A DNA stretch of 64,000 bases from an uncultured Oscillospiraceae bacterium (GTDB taxonomy: Bacteria; Bacillota; Clostridia; Oscillospirales; Oscillospiraceae). The translations under genes were made by a program, and so were the position numbers. Location of the stretch: positions 1 through 64,000 of the forward strand of contig CAKUBI010000003.1 in NCBI GenBank assembly GCA_934636865.1, in the 5' to 3' direction. This document shows, in pieces, positions 34,574 through 43,408 of this stretch (position 1 is the stretch's first letter; each line of letters opens with the position of its first letter). The notes under the pieces were generated by a model. That model ran no database searches. It saw only the letters and a program-made list of their open reading frames with translations, and was not told the origin of the DNA.

Positions 34574-35338
34574 ATGGCAAGCGTATACGACCGCACCGAC
34601 ATTTACGACCTCTTTGACTCCCCACAGAAGGACGAGCAGACGAAAGCCCACTGGAAGGCTGTCTTTTCCGGCCTCTCCATCCGCACGGCGCTCGACGTGA
34701 GCATCGGCACGGGAGGGCTGACGCTGCCGCTCGCGGACCTCGGCGTCTCGCTCTACGGCTCGGACCTGAGCGAAAGCATGCTCGCGCGCTGCGCGCAGAA
34801 GGCAAAGGACCGCGGCCTTGCCGTCGATCTGCGTCAATGCGACTTCCGCGATCTGAAAAGCCGCTTTGACAGAAAATTCGACTGCGTCATGAGCACCGGC
34901 AACTCGCTCGCCTATGTGACGAACGACGAGATCACCGCTGTGCTCGCACAGATGGACGCGCTGGTGGAGCCCGGCGGCTGTCTCTATTTCGACCTTCGCA
35001 GCTGGGACCGCATCGTCTCGCAGAAAAAGCGCTTTTACTGCTACAATCCCGCCTTTCTGCCGAACGGCGACCGCGTGAACCTCATGCAGGTCTGGGACCA
35101 TCACGACGATGGCTCGATCACCTTTAACCTGCTCTACACCTTCGAGCGCGGCAATAAAATTTTCCAGAAGGAGCGCTTCGAGGAGCTTTACCATCCCGCG
35201 CCGCAGAGGCTCCTGCTCGACAAGCTCGCGCAGCTGGGCTATGAGGATGTCCGCGTCTCGGCCTTTCCTGCACAGTTCGGCGCGTTCGACCCCGAACGCA
35301 CGGAGTGGTACTGCGTGCTGGCGCGGAAGGCAAAATAA
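34574..35338 (+). CDS. Class I SAM-dependent methyltransferase
   Basis: A 254-residue methyltransferase. Motif I is ALDVSIGTGGLTLPLADLG around residue 40, motif II GSDLSESML, and the DCVMSTGNSLAYV segment matches motif IV of the Methyltransf_25/11 group. The C-terminal half resembles small-molecule methyltransferases of the YqeM type. AGGAGG lies 10 nt upstream of the ATG at 34574, 23 bp after rpoN, so the genes are probably co-transcribed. The substrate is not known. Confidence 0.8.
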   Translation: MASVYDRTDIYDLFDSPQKDEQTKAHWKAVFSGLSIRTALDVSIGTGGLTLPLADLGVSLYGSDLSESMLARCAQKAKDRGLAVDLRQCDFRDLKSRFDRKFDCVMSTGNSLAYVTNDEITAVLAQMDALVEPGGCLYFDLRSWDRIVSQKKRFYCYNPAFLPNGDRVNLMQVWDHHDDGSITFNLLYTFERGNKIFQKERFEELYHPAPQRLLLDKLAQLGYEDVRVSAFPAQFGAFDPERTEWYCVLARKAK

Positions 35339-35426
35339 AGGTTGCCTTTTCCCGCAAAAATGGGCATGATAAGAGAGATTGCCGCGCGGCGCAGAGCACC
35401 GCGCTTTTCAACAGGAGGAATTTTCC

Positions 35427-35756
35427 ATGGACGGTATGAAAAATATCAGCAAGGCCGAGGTCCTGACGCTGCGCGATCAGGTCGCCTATCAGGCCGGTCA
35501 GGTCGTCAGCCGCACGCTGGCGCAGAACCAGCACGTGAGCGTCACGCTCTTCTCGTTCGACAAGGGCGAGGAGATCAGCACCCACGAGTCCGGCGGCGAC
35601 GCGATGGTCACCTGCCTTGACGGCGTAGGCAAGATCACGATCGACGGCGTCGAGTATCTTCTGCACGAGGGCGAGAGCATCGTCATGCCCGCGCACCACC
35701 CGCACGCGGTATACGGGCAGGAGCAGTTCAAGATGCTGCTGGTCGTCATCTTCTGA
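35427..35756 (+). CDS. Cupin-domain protein
   Basis: A 109-residue single-domain cupin. The two cupin motifs are visible: G-x-x-I-S-T-H-E-S-G-G-D near residue 50 and the GESIVMPAHHPHAV strand near residue 90, with histidines placed to bind a metal. ACAGGAGG precedes the ATG. Proteins of this size bind or sense small molecules; nothing here identifies the ligand. A terminator follows at 35783. Confidence 0.82.
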   Translation: MDGMKNISKAEVLTLRDQVAYQAGQVVSRTLAQNQHVSVTLFSFDKGEEISTHESGGDAMVTCLDGVGKITIDGVEYLLHEGESIVMPAHHPHAVYGQEQFKMLLVVIF

Positions 35757-35782
35757 ATTCCGGTCATTTATTGATGAAATCA

Positions 35783-35824
35783 ATGGGGAGTTTTGTTGCG
35801 AAGCAAAATTCCCCATATTTCTTT
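35783..35824 (+). terminator. Terminator after the cupin gene
   Basis: ATGGGGAGTTTTG and GCAAAATTCCCCAT pair around a short loop, followed by an AT-rich ATTTCTTT tail. Confidence 0.65.
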
Positions 35825-35825
35825 C

Positions 35826-35855
35826 TTGACAAAAGCGATACGGGCGTGTTACTTT
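35826..35855 (+). promoter_or_regulatory. Promoter of the glycine cleavage operon
   Basis: TTGACA (35826-35831), 18 nt, TACTTT (35850-35855). The RNA would begin near 35862, just before the riboswitch. Confidence 0.6.
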
Positions 35856-35892
35856 AGATATGCAAATGAATCAAAAGTGATCGGATGATAAG

Positions 35893-36065
35893 TTCGGGAG
35901 AGACTGCGGCCCACGTATGGCCGCAGCGCCGAAGGGGAACGCAGAAGCTCTCAGGCAAAAGGGCCGGACTTGGACGACACTCCGAAAAGTGCGGGATACC
36001 GCACGCCGAAGGTGCAACCTGCCGCGCGATGCACGGCGGGGAATCTCTCAGGTGATCAACGGAGG
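35893..36065 (+). ncRNA. Tandem glycine riboswitch upstream of gcvT
   Basis: Two glycine aptamers in series. Aptamer I runs from about 35893 to 35967, with GCGCCGAAGGGGAACGC and AGCTCTCAGGCAAAAGGGCC. Aptamer II runs from about 35975 to 36065, with CGCCGAAGGTGCAACC, GAATCTCTCAGG and the closing strand. Short linker between them. This is the classic arrangement in front of glycine cleavage operons, normally an on-switch. Confidence 0.93.
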
Positions 36066-36104
36066 CACAAAGTTTCTCAAGGGGGGGGGGACTTTGTGTT
36101 TTTT
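36066..36104 (+). terminator. Terminator of the gcv riboswitch, with a G10 loop
   Basis: CACAAAGT (36066-36073) pairs with ACTTTGTG (36091-36098), followed by TTTTTT. The loop contains ten consecutive G residues (36081-36090). Confidence 0.8.
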
Positions 36105-36172
36105 ATTATCCTTATTTTTAATAATTTTTATGAGATTCATTTACAATTTTAATCTTTGGAGGATGCACTGCA

Positions 36173-37270
36173 ATGGAAAAGAAAACCCCGCTGTATCAAA
36201 CGCACATTGATATGGGCGGCAAGATCGTCGAGTTCGGCGGCTTCCTGATGCCCGTCCAGTACCCCACCGGCGTGATCGCCGAGCACATGGCCGTTCGTGA
36301 AAAGGCCGGCCTGTTCGACGTTTCCCACATGGGCGAGCTCCGTCTCAAGGGCCCTGACGCCGTCGCCAACGTTCAGAAGATCATCACCGCCGACATTTCC
36401 GGCATGAAGGACGGCGACATCAAGTACTCCATGTTCTGCAACGAAGCGGGCGGCATCATCGACGACTTCATCGTTTACCGCTGCGCCGCCGACGACTACT
36501 GGCTGGTCGTGAACGCGGGCAACCGCGAAAAGGACGCCGCCTGGGTCGAGAGCCACCTCTCCGGTGACGTGGACTACCGCGACGAGGGCAACGACTGGGG
36601 CCAGCTCGCGCTCCAGGGCCCCAAGTCCCAGGAGATCATGAAAAAGCTCTGCGACGAGCAGTACCTGCCCGCCAAGTATTACACCTTCATCGACAACGTG
36701 CCCCTGAACCTGGGCGATCACACCATCCACGCCCTCGTTTCCCAGACCGGCTACACCGGCGAGTTCGGCTACGAGATCTACTGCAAAGCCGAGGACACCG
36801 TGGACCTGTGGAAGGCGCTGCTCAAGGCCGGCGAGGAATTCGGCCTGATCCCCTGCGGTCTCGGCGCGCGCGACACGCTGCGCCTTGAGGCCTCCATGCC
36901 GCTCTACGGCCACGAGATGAACGACGAGATCACGCCCAAGATGGCGGGCCTGCCGTGCAAGCTCACCGGCAAGGACTTCATCGGCCGCGACGCGCTCGTC
37001 GCGCTCGGCGCGCCGAAGATGAAGCGCATCGGCATGAAGGTCGTCGGCCGCGGCATCGTGCGCGAGCACTGCGACCTCTACACCATGGAGGGTGAGAAGA
37101 TCGGCTGGGCGTCCTCCGGCACGTTCGCGCCGTTCATCGGCTGCGGCGTCGCCATGGGCTACATCCCCGTCGAGGATATCGAGATCGGCAAGCACCTCAA
37201 CGCCGACGTGCGCGGCCGCATGGTCGAGCTCGAGATCGTGCCGATGCCCTTCTACAAGCTCGATCGTTAA
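36173..37270 (+). CDS. gcvT: Glycine cleavage system T protein
   Basis: A 365-residue aminomethyltransferase that moves the methylene group from the H protein to THF and releases ammonia. Landmarks are the N-terminal PLYQTHIDMGGKIVEFGGF, the catalytic-region MGELRLKGPDA, and TGYTGEFGYEIYC. The folate pocket and the C-terminal barrel are complete. GGAGG precedes the ATG. First gene of gcvT-gcvH-gcvPA-gcvPB-lplA-lpdA, controlled by the tandem glycine riboswitch. Confidence 0.97.
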   Translation: MEKKTPLYQTHIDMGGKIVEFGGFLMPVQYPTGVIAEHMAVREKAGLFDVSHMGELRLKGPDAVANVQKIITADISGMKDGDIKYSMFCNEAGGIIDDFIVYRCAADDYWLVVNAGNREKDAAWVESHLSGDVDYRDEGNDWGQLALQGPKSQEIMKKLCDEQYLPAKYYTFIDNVPLNLGDHTIHALVSQTGYTGEFGYEIYCKAEDTVDLWKALLKAGEEFGLIPCGLGARDTLRLEASMPLYGHEMNDEITPKMAGLPCKLTGKDFIGRDALVALGAPKMKRIGMKVVGRGIVREHCDLYTMEGEKIGWASSGTFAPFIGCGVAMGYIPVEDIEIGKHLNADVRGRMVELEIVPMPFYKLDR

Positions 37271-37345
37271 CGCAGGCTTTTCACTGCTGTTTCAATAAAA
37301 CCAACCACCAAAACTGCTGAGAAAGATTTTGAGGAGGAACTTATC

Positions 37346-37723
37346 ATGAACATCCCTGCTGAGCTGAAGTATTCCAAGTCCCACGAGTGGGTCAAGATGG
37401 ACGGCGACGTGGCCGTCATCGGCATCTCCGACTTTGCCCAGGACGCGCTGGGCGACGTGGTCTTTATCAACCTGCCCGCCGAGGGCGACGAAGTGACCGC
37501 CGGCGAGGCCCTGGGCGACGTTGAGTCCGTCAAGGCCGTTTCCGACGTGATCTGCCCCGTCAGCGGCACCATCTGCGAGGTGAACGAGGCCCTGGCCGAC
37601 GCGCCCGAGACGCTCAACTCCGATCCCTACGGCGCGTGGATCATCAAGGTCTCCCCGGTGACCGACACCGAGGAGCTGCTCGACGCCGCCGCCTACGAAG
37701 CGCACTGCGCGCAGGAGGGCTAA
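37346..37723 (+). CDS. gcvH: Glycine cleavage system H protein
   Basis: A 125-residue lipoyl carrier protein. The lipoylated lysine is K63 in GDVESVKAVSDV. The opening PAELKYSKSHEWVKMDGD is typical. Lipoate would be attached by the LplA encoded three genes downstream. TGAGGAGGAAC precedes the ATG. The stop is separated from the gcvPA start by 1 bp. Confidence 0.97.
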   Translation: MNIPAELKYSKSHEWVKMDGDVAVIGISDFAQDALGDVVFINLPAEGDEVTAGEALGDVESVKAVSDVICPVSGTICEVNEALADAPETLNSDPYGAWIIKVSPVTDTEELLDAAAYEAHCAQEG

Positions 37724-37724
37724 G

Positions 37725-39044
37725 ATGGGCTCCTACGTTCCCACCACAGCTGCGGAACGGGAGGAAATGCTCGCTGCCATCGGCGTGAAGGACCTTGAGG
37801 GCCTGTATCGCTCCGTCCCGCAGGAGATGCTCCTGAAGGACGGTGGGCTGAACATCCCCGAGGGTCTGAGCGAGCTTGAGGTGCGCGAGGCCGTCACCGC
37901 CATGGCCGAAAAGAACAGGGTCTTCAAGACCGTCCTTCGCGGCGCGGGCGCCTACCGCCATTTCATTCCCTCCGTCGTCAAGTCCGTTACCTCCCGCGAG
38001 GAGCTGCTCACCTGCTACACCCCCTATCAGGCCGAGATCAGCCAGGGCGTGCTGCAGGGCACCTTCGAATTCCAGACCATGATCTGCGAGCTGACCGGCA
38101 TGGACGTTTCCAACGCCTCGCACTACGACGGCGCGACCGCCGCGGCCGAGACGATCCCCATGTGCAAGGACCGCAAGCGCGCGAAGGCCTATGTTTCCGC
38201 CTGCGCGCATCCGCAGACCATCGAGGTCATGAAGACCTACTGCTTTGCTTCAAACACCGAGCTCATCGTCGTTCCCGCCAGGGACGGCAAAACCGACATG
38301 GACGCGCTGCGCGATATGCTCGGCGCGGACGCCGCCTGCTTCTACCTCCAGCAGCCGAATTACCTCGGCCAGCTTGAGGACGCGAAGGCCATCGGCGAGA
38401 TCGTCCACGCCGCGGGCGCAAAGTTCGTCATGGGCGTGAACCCCATCGCCTGCGCCATCCTGCCCACGCCGCGCGAAGAGGGCGCAGACATCGTCGTCGG
38501 CGACGGCCAGCCCCTCGGTCTCGACACCGCCTTCGGCGGCCCGTACCTCGGCTTTATGGCCACGACCAACGCCATGACGAGAAAGCTCCCCGGCCGCATC
38601 GTCGGGCAGACGAAGGACGTGGACGGCAGGACCGGCTACGTGCTCACGCTCTCCGCCCGCGAGCAGCACATCCGCCGTGAAAAGGCCAGCTCCAACATCT
38701 GCTCCAACCAGGCGCTGTGCGCCTTCGCCGCCGGCGTTTACATGGCTGCGATGGGCGAGCAGGGCATGAAGCAGTGCGCGCGGCTGTGCACCTCGAAGGC
38801 GCACTATTTCGCCGCCGAACTCGAAAAGGCCGGCTGCACCATCAGGTACAAGGGTGAATTCTTCCACGAGTTTGTCACCGAGGTGGAATGCCCCAACTGC
38901 CGCAAAAAGATCCTCGACGCGCTCGAGGCCGAGGGCATCCTCGGCGGCGCGGAGGTGGACGGCGGCATCCTCTGGTGCGTGACCGAGCTTGTGAGCAAGG
39001 CGCAGCTCGACCGCGCCGCAGCGATCGTAAAGGAGGTGCAGTAA
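37725..39044 (+). CDS. gcvPA: Glycine dehydrogenase (decarboxylating) subunit 1
   Basis: A 439-residue N-terminal half of the P protein. It starts with SYVPTTAAEREEMLAAIGV and has the FRGAGAYRHFIPSVV-like (LRGAGAYRHFIPSVV) block, the MDVSNASHYDGATAAAE region, and a PLGLDTAFGGPYLGF segment. It pairs with gcvPB to form the PLP enzyme that decarboxylates glycine onto the H protein. The split form is normal for Firmicutes. It ends immediately before gcvPB. Confidence 0.97.
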   Translation: MGSYVPTTAAEREEMLAAIGVKDLEGLYRSVPQEMLLKDGGLNIPEGLSELEVREAVTAMAEKNRVFKTVLRGAGAYRHFIPSVVKSVTSREELLTCYTPYQAEISQGVLQGTFEFQTMICELTGMDVSNASHYDGATAAAETIPMCKDRKRAKAYVSACAHPQTIEVMKTYCFASNTELIVVPARDGKTDMDALRDMLGADAACFYLQQPNYLGQLEDAKAIGEIVHAAGAKFVMGVNPIACAILPTPREEGADIVVGDGQPLGLDTAFGGPYLGFMATTNAMTRKLPGRIVGQTKDVDGRTGYVLTLSAREQHIRREKASSNICSNQALCAFAAGVYMAAMGEQGMKQCARLCTSKAHYFAAELEKAGCTIRYKGEFFHEFVTEVECPNCRKKILDALEAEGILGGAEVDGGILWCVTELVSKAQLDRAAAIVKEVQ

Positions 39045-40472
39045 ATGAAGCTCATTTTTGAACTGGGCGCCGAAGGCCGCGGCATGACCCTCATGCCGGA
39101 GTGCGACGTGCCCGAATACACCCTTCCCGAAGAGCGCACCGCGCCGCTGCACCTGCCCCACGTGAGCGAAAACGAGCTCACCCGCCACTACACCGCCCTC
39201 TGCAAGCGCATCCACGGCGTGAACGACGGCTTCTATCCCCTCGGCTCGTGCACGATGAAGTACAATCCCAAGATCGACGAGGACATGGCGGCGCTGCCGG
39301 GCTTCACCCAGCTGCACCCGCTCCAGCCCGCCGAGACCGCGCAGGGCGCGCTCGAGGTGCTCCACACCCTCGGCAGTGAGCTCGGCGAGGTGTTTGGCAT
39401 GGACGCCGTCACCTTCCAGCCCGCGGCAGGCGCGCACGGCGAGTTCACCGGCGTTCTTCTCATCAAGGCCTACCACACCGACCGCGGCGACTTTAACCGC
39501 ACGAAGATCATCGTGCCCGACTCCGCCCACGGCACGAACCCCGCCACCGCCGCGATGTGCGGCTTCCAGGTCGTGAACATCCCCTCCGGCGCGGACGGCT
39601 GCGTCGATCTCGACGCGCTGCGCGCCGCCGTCGGCCCCGACACCGCGGGTCTGATGCTCACGAACCCGAATACCGTTGGCATTTTCGACAAGAACATTCT
39701 TGAGATCACGAAGATCGTCCACGACGCGGGCGGCCTGTGCTATTACGACGGAGCGAACCTCAACGCCGTCATGGGCGTGGTCCGTCCCGGCGACATGGGC
39801 TTCGACTGCATCCACTCGAACCTGCACAAGACCTTCGCCACCCCGCACGGCGGCGGCGGCCCCGGCGCGGGCGCGGTCGGCTGCAAGGAATTCCTCAAAA
39901 AGTACATGCCCGGCCCGCTGGTCGTCGAAAACGACGGCAAGTACGGCTTCGAGTATCCTGAAAAGTCCATCGGCCGCGTGAAGATGTTCTACGGCAACTT
40001 CGACGTGGTCGTGCGCGCGCTCACCTATGTGCTCACGCTCGGCAAGTCCGGCATCCGCGAGGCGGCGATGAACGCCGTTCTGAACGCGAACTACATGCGC
40101 GTGAAGCTCAAGGACACCTTCACCATGGCGTATGACGAGATCTGCATGCACGAGTTCGTCATGTCGCTCGTGGACCTGCACAAGGAGACGGGCGTTTCCG
40201 CGCTTGACCTTGCCAAGGGCATGCTCGACTTCGGCCTGCACCCGCCCACGATGTACTTCCCGCTCATCGTCCACGAGGCGCTCATGGTCGAGCCCTGCGA
40301 GACCGAGAGCAAGGAGACCATGGACGAGGTCTGCGACATCTACTGCAAGCTCTTCGAGCTCGCGCACACCGATCCCGAGGCGCTGCACACTGCGCCGCAT
40401 GACACGCCCGTTCGCCGCCTCGATGAGGTCGGCGCAGCGCGCAACACCATCCTTCGCTATACGTTTGCATGA
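39045..40472 (+). CDS. gcvPB: Glycine dehydrogenase (decarboxylating) subunit 2
   Basis: A 475-residue C-terminal half of the P protein with the PLP lysine K262 in HSNLHKTFATPHGG, followed by the GGPGAG loop. Other family blocks are YPLGSCTMKYNPK and PAAGAHGEFTG. The ATG follows the gcvPA stop directly, with AAGGAGGTG inside the end of gcvPA. The last 4 bp overlap lplA. Confidence 0.97.
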   Translation: MKLIFELGAEGRGMTLMPECDVPEYTLPEERTAPLHLPHVSENELTRHYTALCKRIHGVNDGFYPLGSCTMKYNPKIDEDMAALPGFTQLHPLQPAETAQGALEVLHTLGSELGEVFGMDAVTFQPAAGAHGEFTGVLLIKAYHTDRGDFNRTKIIVPDSAHGTNPATAAMCGFQVVNIPSGADGCVDLDALRAAVGPDTAGLMLTNPNTVGIFDKNILEITKIVHDAGGLCYYDGANLNAVMGVVRPGDMGFDCIHSNLHKTFATPHGGGGPGAGAVGCKEFLKKYMPGPLVVENDGKYGFEYPEKSIGRVKMFYGNFDVVVRALTYVLTLGKSGIREAAMNAVLNANYMRVKLKDTFTMAYDEICMHEFVMSLVDLHKETGVSALDLAKGMLDFGLHPPTMYFPLIVHEALMVEPCETESKETMDEVCDIYCKLFELAHTDPEALHTAPHDTPVRRLDEVGAARNTILRYTFA

Positions 40473-41455
40473 TCAAAAAGCTACAGTATTACATCGGCAG
40501 CTGCACCGACCCCCACCGCAACCTCGCGCTCGAGGAGTATCTGACCGATACGGTGGGGGAGGACACCTGCATCCTCTACCTCTGGCAGAATAAGCACACG
40601 GTCGTCATCGGCCGCAACCAGAACGCCTGGCAGGAATGCCGCACCACGGAGCTTTCGCACGACGGCGGGACGCTGGCCCGCCGCCTCTCCGGCGGCGGCG
40701 CGGTCTACCACGACCTCGGCAACCTCAACTTCACCTTCTCGCTGCGCGAGGCTGACTATGACCTGAGAAAGCAGCAGAGCGTGATCGTGGAGGCCTGCCG
40801 TGCCCTCGGCATCCCGGCGGAGATCTCCGGCCGGAACGACATTCTGACAAACGGCTGCAAATTCTCCGGCAACTCGTTCTATTCCCACGCGGGCCGTTCG
40901 TTCCACAACGGGACGCTGCTCGTGAGCGTCGATATGCAGCACCTCGGCCAATACCTGACGCCGTCAAAGACGAAGCTTGCGAGCAAGGGCGTTGCGTCCG
41001 TGCGCTCGCGCGTCATCAACCTGACGGACTTAAAGCCCGATCTGACGATCGACGGCATGGCGCAGGCCATGGTCAAGGCGTTTGAAACGGTCTACGGCCT
41101 TTCCGCCGAAGCGCTGCGTGAGCAGGACTTTGACGCAAGTGAGATCGAGCGCCGCTATCAGCGCTTCCACAGCTACGACTGGGTCTACGGCAAAAGCGTG
41201 CCCTGCTCCTTCTCCTGCGCCAGGCGCTTTGACTGGGGCGAGGTGACGATCGAGCTGGCCGTGGAAAACGGCGTCTGCTCGGACGCCGCCGTCTGGTCCG
41301 ACGCGATGGACGCGGAGTTCGCCGCGCCGCTCGCACAGGCGCTGCGCGGCTGCCGCTTCGCCATTGACGATCTCTGCGCGCGTGTACGCGCCGTAAATGA
41401 ATGCACCGCCCTTTCAGACGATCTCTGCGCGCTGCTGCGCGAGCAGGACATCTGA
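40469..41455 (+). CDS. lplA: Lipoate-protein ligase A
   Basis: A 328-residue ligase that adenylates lipoate and attaches it to the H protein. The N-terminal domain holds LYLWQNKHTVVIGRNQNAW, the RRLSGGGAVYHDLGNLNFTF loop and the NDILTNGCKFSGNSFY lysine region. The C-terminal accessory domain is present. Overlapping gcvPB by 4 bp (ATGA) and followed by lpdA, it makes the operon self-sufficient for lipoylation from scavenged lipoate. Confidence 0.95.
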   Translation: MIKKLQYYIGSCTDPHRNLALEEYLTDTVGEDTCILYLWQNKHTVVIGRNQNAWQECRTTELSHDGGTLARRLSGGGAVYHDLGNLNFTFSLREADYDLRKQQSVIVEACRALGIPAEISGRNDILTNGCKFSGNSFYSHAGRSFHNGTLLVSVDMQHLGQYLTPSKTKLASKGVASVRSRVINLTDLKPDLTIDGMAQAMVKAFETVYGLSAEALREQDFDASEIERRYQRFHSYDWVYGKSVPCSFSCARRFDWGEVTIELAVENGVCSDAAVWSDAMDAEFAAPLAQALRGCRFAIDDLCARVRAVNECTALSDDLCALLREQDI

Positions 41456-41513
41456 AGCCATATCCTGCAGCGCCGCCGCACCACGGCGCTGCACCTTAAA
41501 GGAAAGAAACACT

Positions 41514-42893
41514 ATGTCTGATTATCAACTCATTGTGATCGGCGCGGGCCCCGGCGGCTACGAGGCTGCGCTGCGCGCGGCGAAGCTGGGGCTCAAGACC
41601 GCGGTTGTTGAAAAGCGCGAGGCCGGCGGCACCTGCTTAAACCGCGGCTGCATCCCCACCAAGACGCTGCTCCACTCCTCCCAGGTCTACCACGACGCCA
41701 AGCACGGCGCGCACATCGGCGTGCACACCGGGGATATCACCGCCAACATCGAGGAAATCTTCGCCTACAAGCGCGAGATCTCCCAAAAGCTGTCGGGCGG
41801 CATCGAGTCTCTTTTCAAGACCGCGAAGATCGACTTTTTGCGCGGCACGGCGCTCATCACCGCGCCCGGCTGCGTCCGCGTGACCGACGCGGAGGGCAAT
41901 GCGCAGGACTACACCTGCGACGATATTTTAGTCGCCACGGGCTCTGTCCCCGCGCGCCCGCCCATCCCCGGTCTGGAGCTTGCGATGACCTCCGACGAGC
42001 TGCTTGAGGGCAGCGACCACCTGTACCGCTCCATCGTCATCATCGGCGGCGGCGTCATCGGCATCGAGTTTGCGACGTTTTACGCAGACCTCGGCTGCGA
42101 GGTGACGGTCATCGAGGGCATGGACCGCCTGCTGCCCAACATGGATAAGGAGCTGGGGCAGAACCTCGCGCTCATCCTGAAAAAGCAGGGCGTGAAGGTC
42201 TTTACGAACGCCATGGTCCAGAGCGTTGAACGCTCCGGCGAGGACATCGCCGTGAACTTCACCTGCAAGGACAAAAACGAGACCGTCACGGGCGAGGCCG
42301 TCCTCTGCGCCATCGGCCGCCGTCCGTACTGCGACGGCCTGTTCGCCGAAGGCCTCACCGTCGAGATGAACCGCCGCAGCATCGCCGTGAACGAGCGCTA
42401 CGAGACGAGCATCCCCCATATCTACGCCATCGGCGATGTGTCGGCCAAAATTCAGCTCGCCCACGTCGCGACCGCGCAGGGCATCGCCTGCGTCGATATG
42501 CTCTGCGGAAAGGAAAATCACACCTCCATGTCCGTTGTGCCGAGCTGCATCTACTGCCGCCCGGAGATCGCCGTCGTCGGCATGACCGAAGCGGAGGCCA
42601 AGGAGGCCGGCATCGCCGTCAAGGTCGGCAAGCACGTGATGTTTGACAACGCCAAGACGCTCATCGCCGATCCCGGCCGCTGCTTCATGAAGTTTGTCGC
42701 CAATGCCGAAACGCGCGAGCTGCTCGGCGCGCAGCTCATGTGCGAGCACTCGAGCGACATGATCGGCGGCGTCTCGCAGGCGCTTGCCAACCGCATGACC
42801 GTCGAGCAGTTCAAGCTCGCCATGCGCCCGCATCCCTCGTTCGAGGAGGCCATGACCGCCGCGCTCGAGGAGCTGTCTGAAAAATTGGGTTAA
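41514..42893 (+). CDS. lpdA: Dihydrolipoyl dehydrogenase (L protein)
   Basis: A 459-residue flavoprotein that reoxidises the lipoyl arm of GcvH with NAD. The FAD motif is VIGAGPGGYEAALRAA at the N-terminus, and the redox disulfide is C41/C46 in GGTCLNRGCIPTK. The NAD motif (IIGGGVIGIEFA) lies in the middle and the catalytic His-Glu pair in RPHPSFEEA at the end. AAAGGAAAG precedes the ATG; the frame is open further upstream but not coding there. Last gene of the gcv operon. Confidence 0.96.
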   Translation: MSDYQLIVIGAGPGGYEAALRAAKLGLKTAVVEKREAGGTCLNRGCIPTKTLLHSSQVYHDAKHGAHIGVHTGDITANIEEIFAYKREISQKLSGGIESLFKTAKIDFLRGTALITAPGCVRVTDAEGNAQDYTCDDILVATGSVPARPPIPGLELAMTSDELLEGSDHLYRSIVIIGGGVIGIEFATFYADLGCEVTVIEGMDRLLPNMDKELGQNLALILKKQGVKVFTNAMVQSVERSGEDIAVNFTCKDKNETVTGEAVLCAIGRRPYCDGLFAEGLTVEMNRRSIAVNERYETSIPHIYAIGDVSAKIQLAHVATAQGIACVDMLCGKENHTSMSVVPSCIYCRPEIAVVGMTEAEAKEAGIAVKVGKHVMFDNAKTLIADPGRCFMKFVANAETRELLGAQLMCEHSSDMIGGVSQALANRMTVEQFKLAMRPHPSFEEAMTAALEELSEKLG

Positions 42894-42946
42894 TGTCCCG
42901 CGGGGAATTCTTGCCTTCCCCTCAAGGACAAAAAATACCGAAAAAG

Positions 42947-42984
42947 TACGCCGCGGAGCGAAAAATCCGCGGCGTATTTTTATT
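42947..42984 (+). terminator. Terminator of the gcv operon
   Basis: TACGCCGCGGA (42947-42957) pairs with TCCGCGGCGTA (42966-42976), followed by TTTTTATT. Confidence 0.85.
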
Positions 42985-43028
42985 CTCTGTTTTATCAGAT
43001 TTTTAGCATATCATTTCTTCATTTTAGC

Positions 43029-43056
43029 TTGACAAAGCGTAATGCCATGGTATAAT
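43029..43056 (+). promoter_or_regulatory. Promoter of the brnQ leader transcript
   Basis: A consensus TTGACA (43029-43034), 16 nt, and a consensus TATAAT (43051-43056). Predicted start near 43063, about 345 nt upstream of brnQ. Confidence 0.75.
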
Positions 43057-43089
43057 AGCACCAATTTCCACCGCAAAGGAGGCGATCAT

Positions 43090-43206
43090 ATGAAGGCTGA
43101 GTTTACATTCGGGAAACGCATTCTTGGTGTAAGCTGGCGACTGATCGTAGGCACGAAGGGACACACGTCTGCTTCTCTGCTGCCTCATCAGCCTCCCGTG
43201 GTTTGA
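43090..43206 (+). CDS. Leader peptide ORF upstream of brnQ
   Basis: A 38-codon ORF between a strong promoter and a terminator. AGGAGG (43077-43082) is ideally spaced 7 nt before the ATG, better than many genes in this window. The peptide has Ile-Leu at codons 11-12, Leu-Ile-Val at 18-20, Leu-Leu at 30-31 and Val-Val at 37-38, the amino acids moved by the downstream transporter, although overall branched-chain content (10 of 38) is not unusual. The segment CATCAGCCT within its last codons (43186-43194) can pair with AGGCTGATG in the terminator (43312-43320). I infer a translational attenuator; no homologue is known to me. Confidence 0.5.
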   Translation: MKAEFTFGKRILGVSWRLIVGTKGHTSASLLPHQPPVV

Positions 43207-43261
43207 CCGGCATGTTCTGTTCGGTTTGATTCGTTGGCTGCAATGATCGGCAGCATTGGAT

Positions 43262-43340
43262 CCGGTGTGTTCCGTTGATTCAGCTTTTCGCACAGCGCGC
43301 TCGCGCGGCAAAGGCTGATGCAGGAGCAACCGGTTTTTTT
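43262..43340 (+). terminator. Attenuator terminator before brnQ
   Basis: CCGGT-G-TGTTCC (43262-43273) pairs with GGAGCA-ACCGG (43323-43333), enclosing inner stems (TCAGCTTT/AAGGCTGA). Seven T residues follow. It stands between the leader ORF and brnQ. The rest of the 515-bp gap (43207-43261) holds a GCTGC/GCAGC hairpin. Confidence 0.7.
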
Positions 43341-43408
43341 GTTATCTCGACCATTTCCGGCACGGCCCGGCGCGGGCCGCACTGCCGCCACGAAAGGAAT
43401 TTTTTATC

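Noticed and set aside
37295..37315. AACCAACC between gcvT and gcvH as a further MocR site
   Set aside because: A single, imperfect copy inside an operon with no promoter; best explained by chance.
43057..43340. T-box for branched-chain tRNA before brnQ
   Set aside because: The conserved GGTGG-ACCGCG antiterminator sequence is absent.
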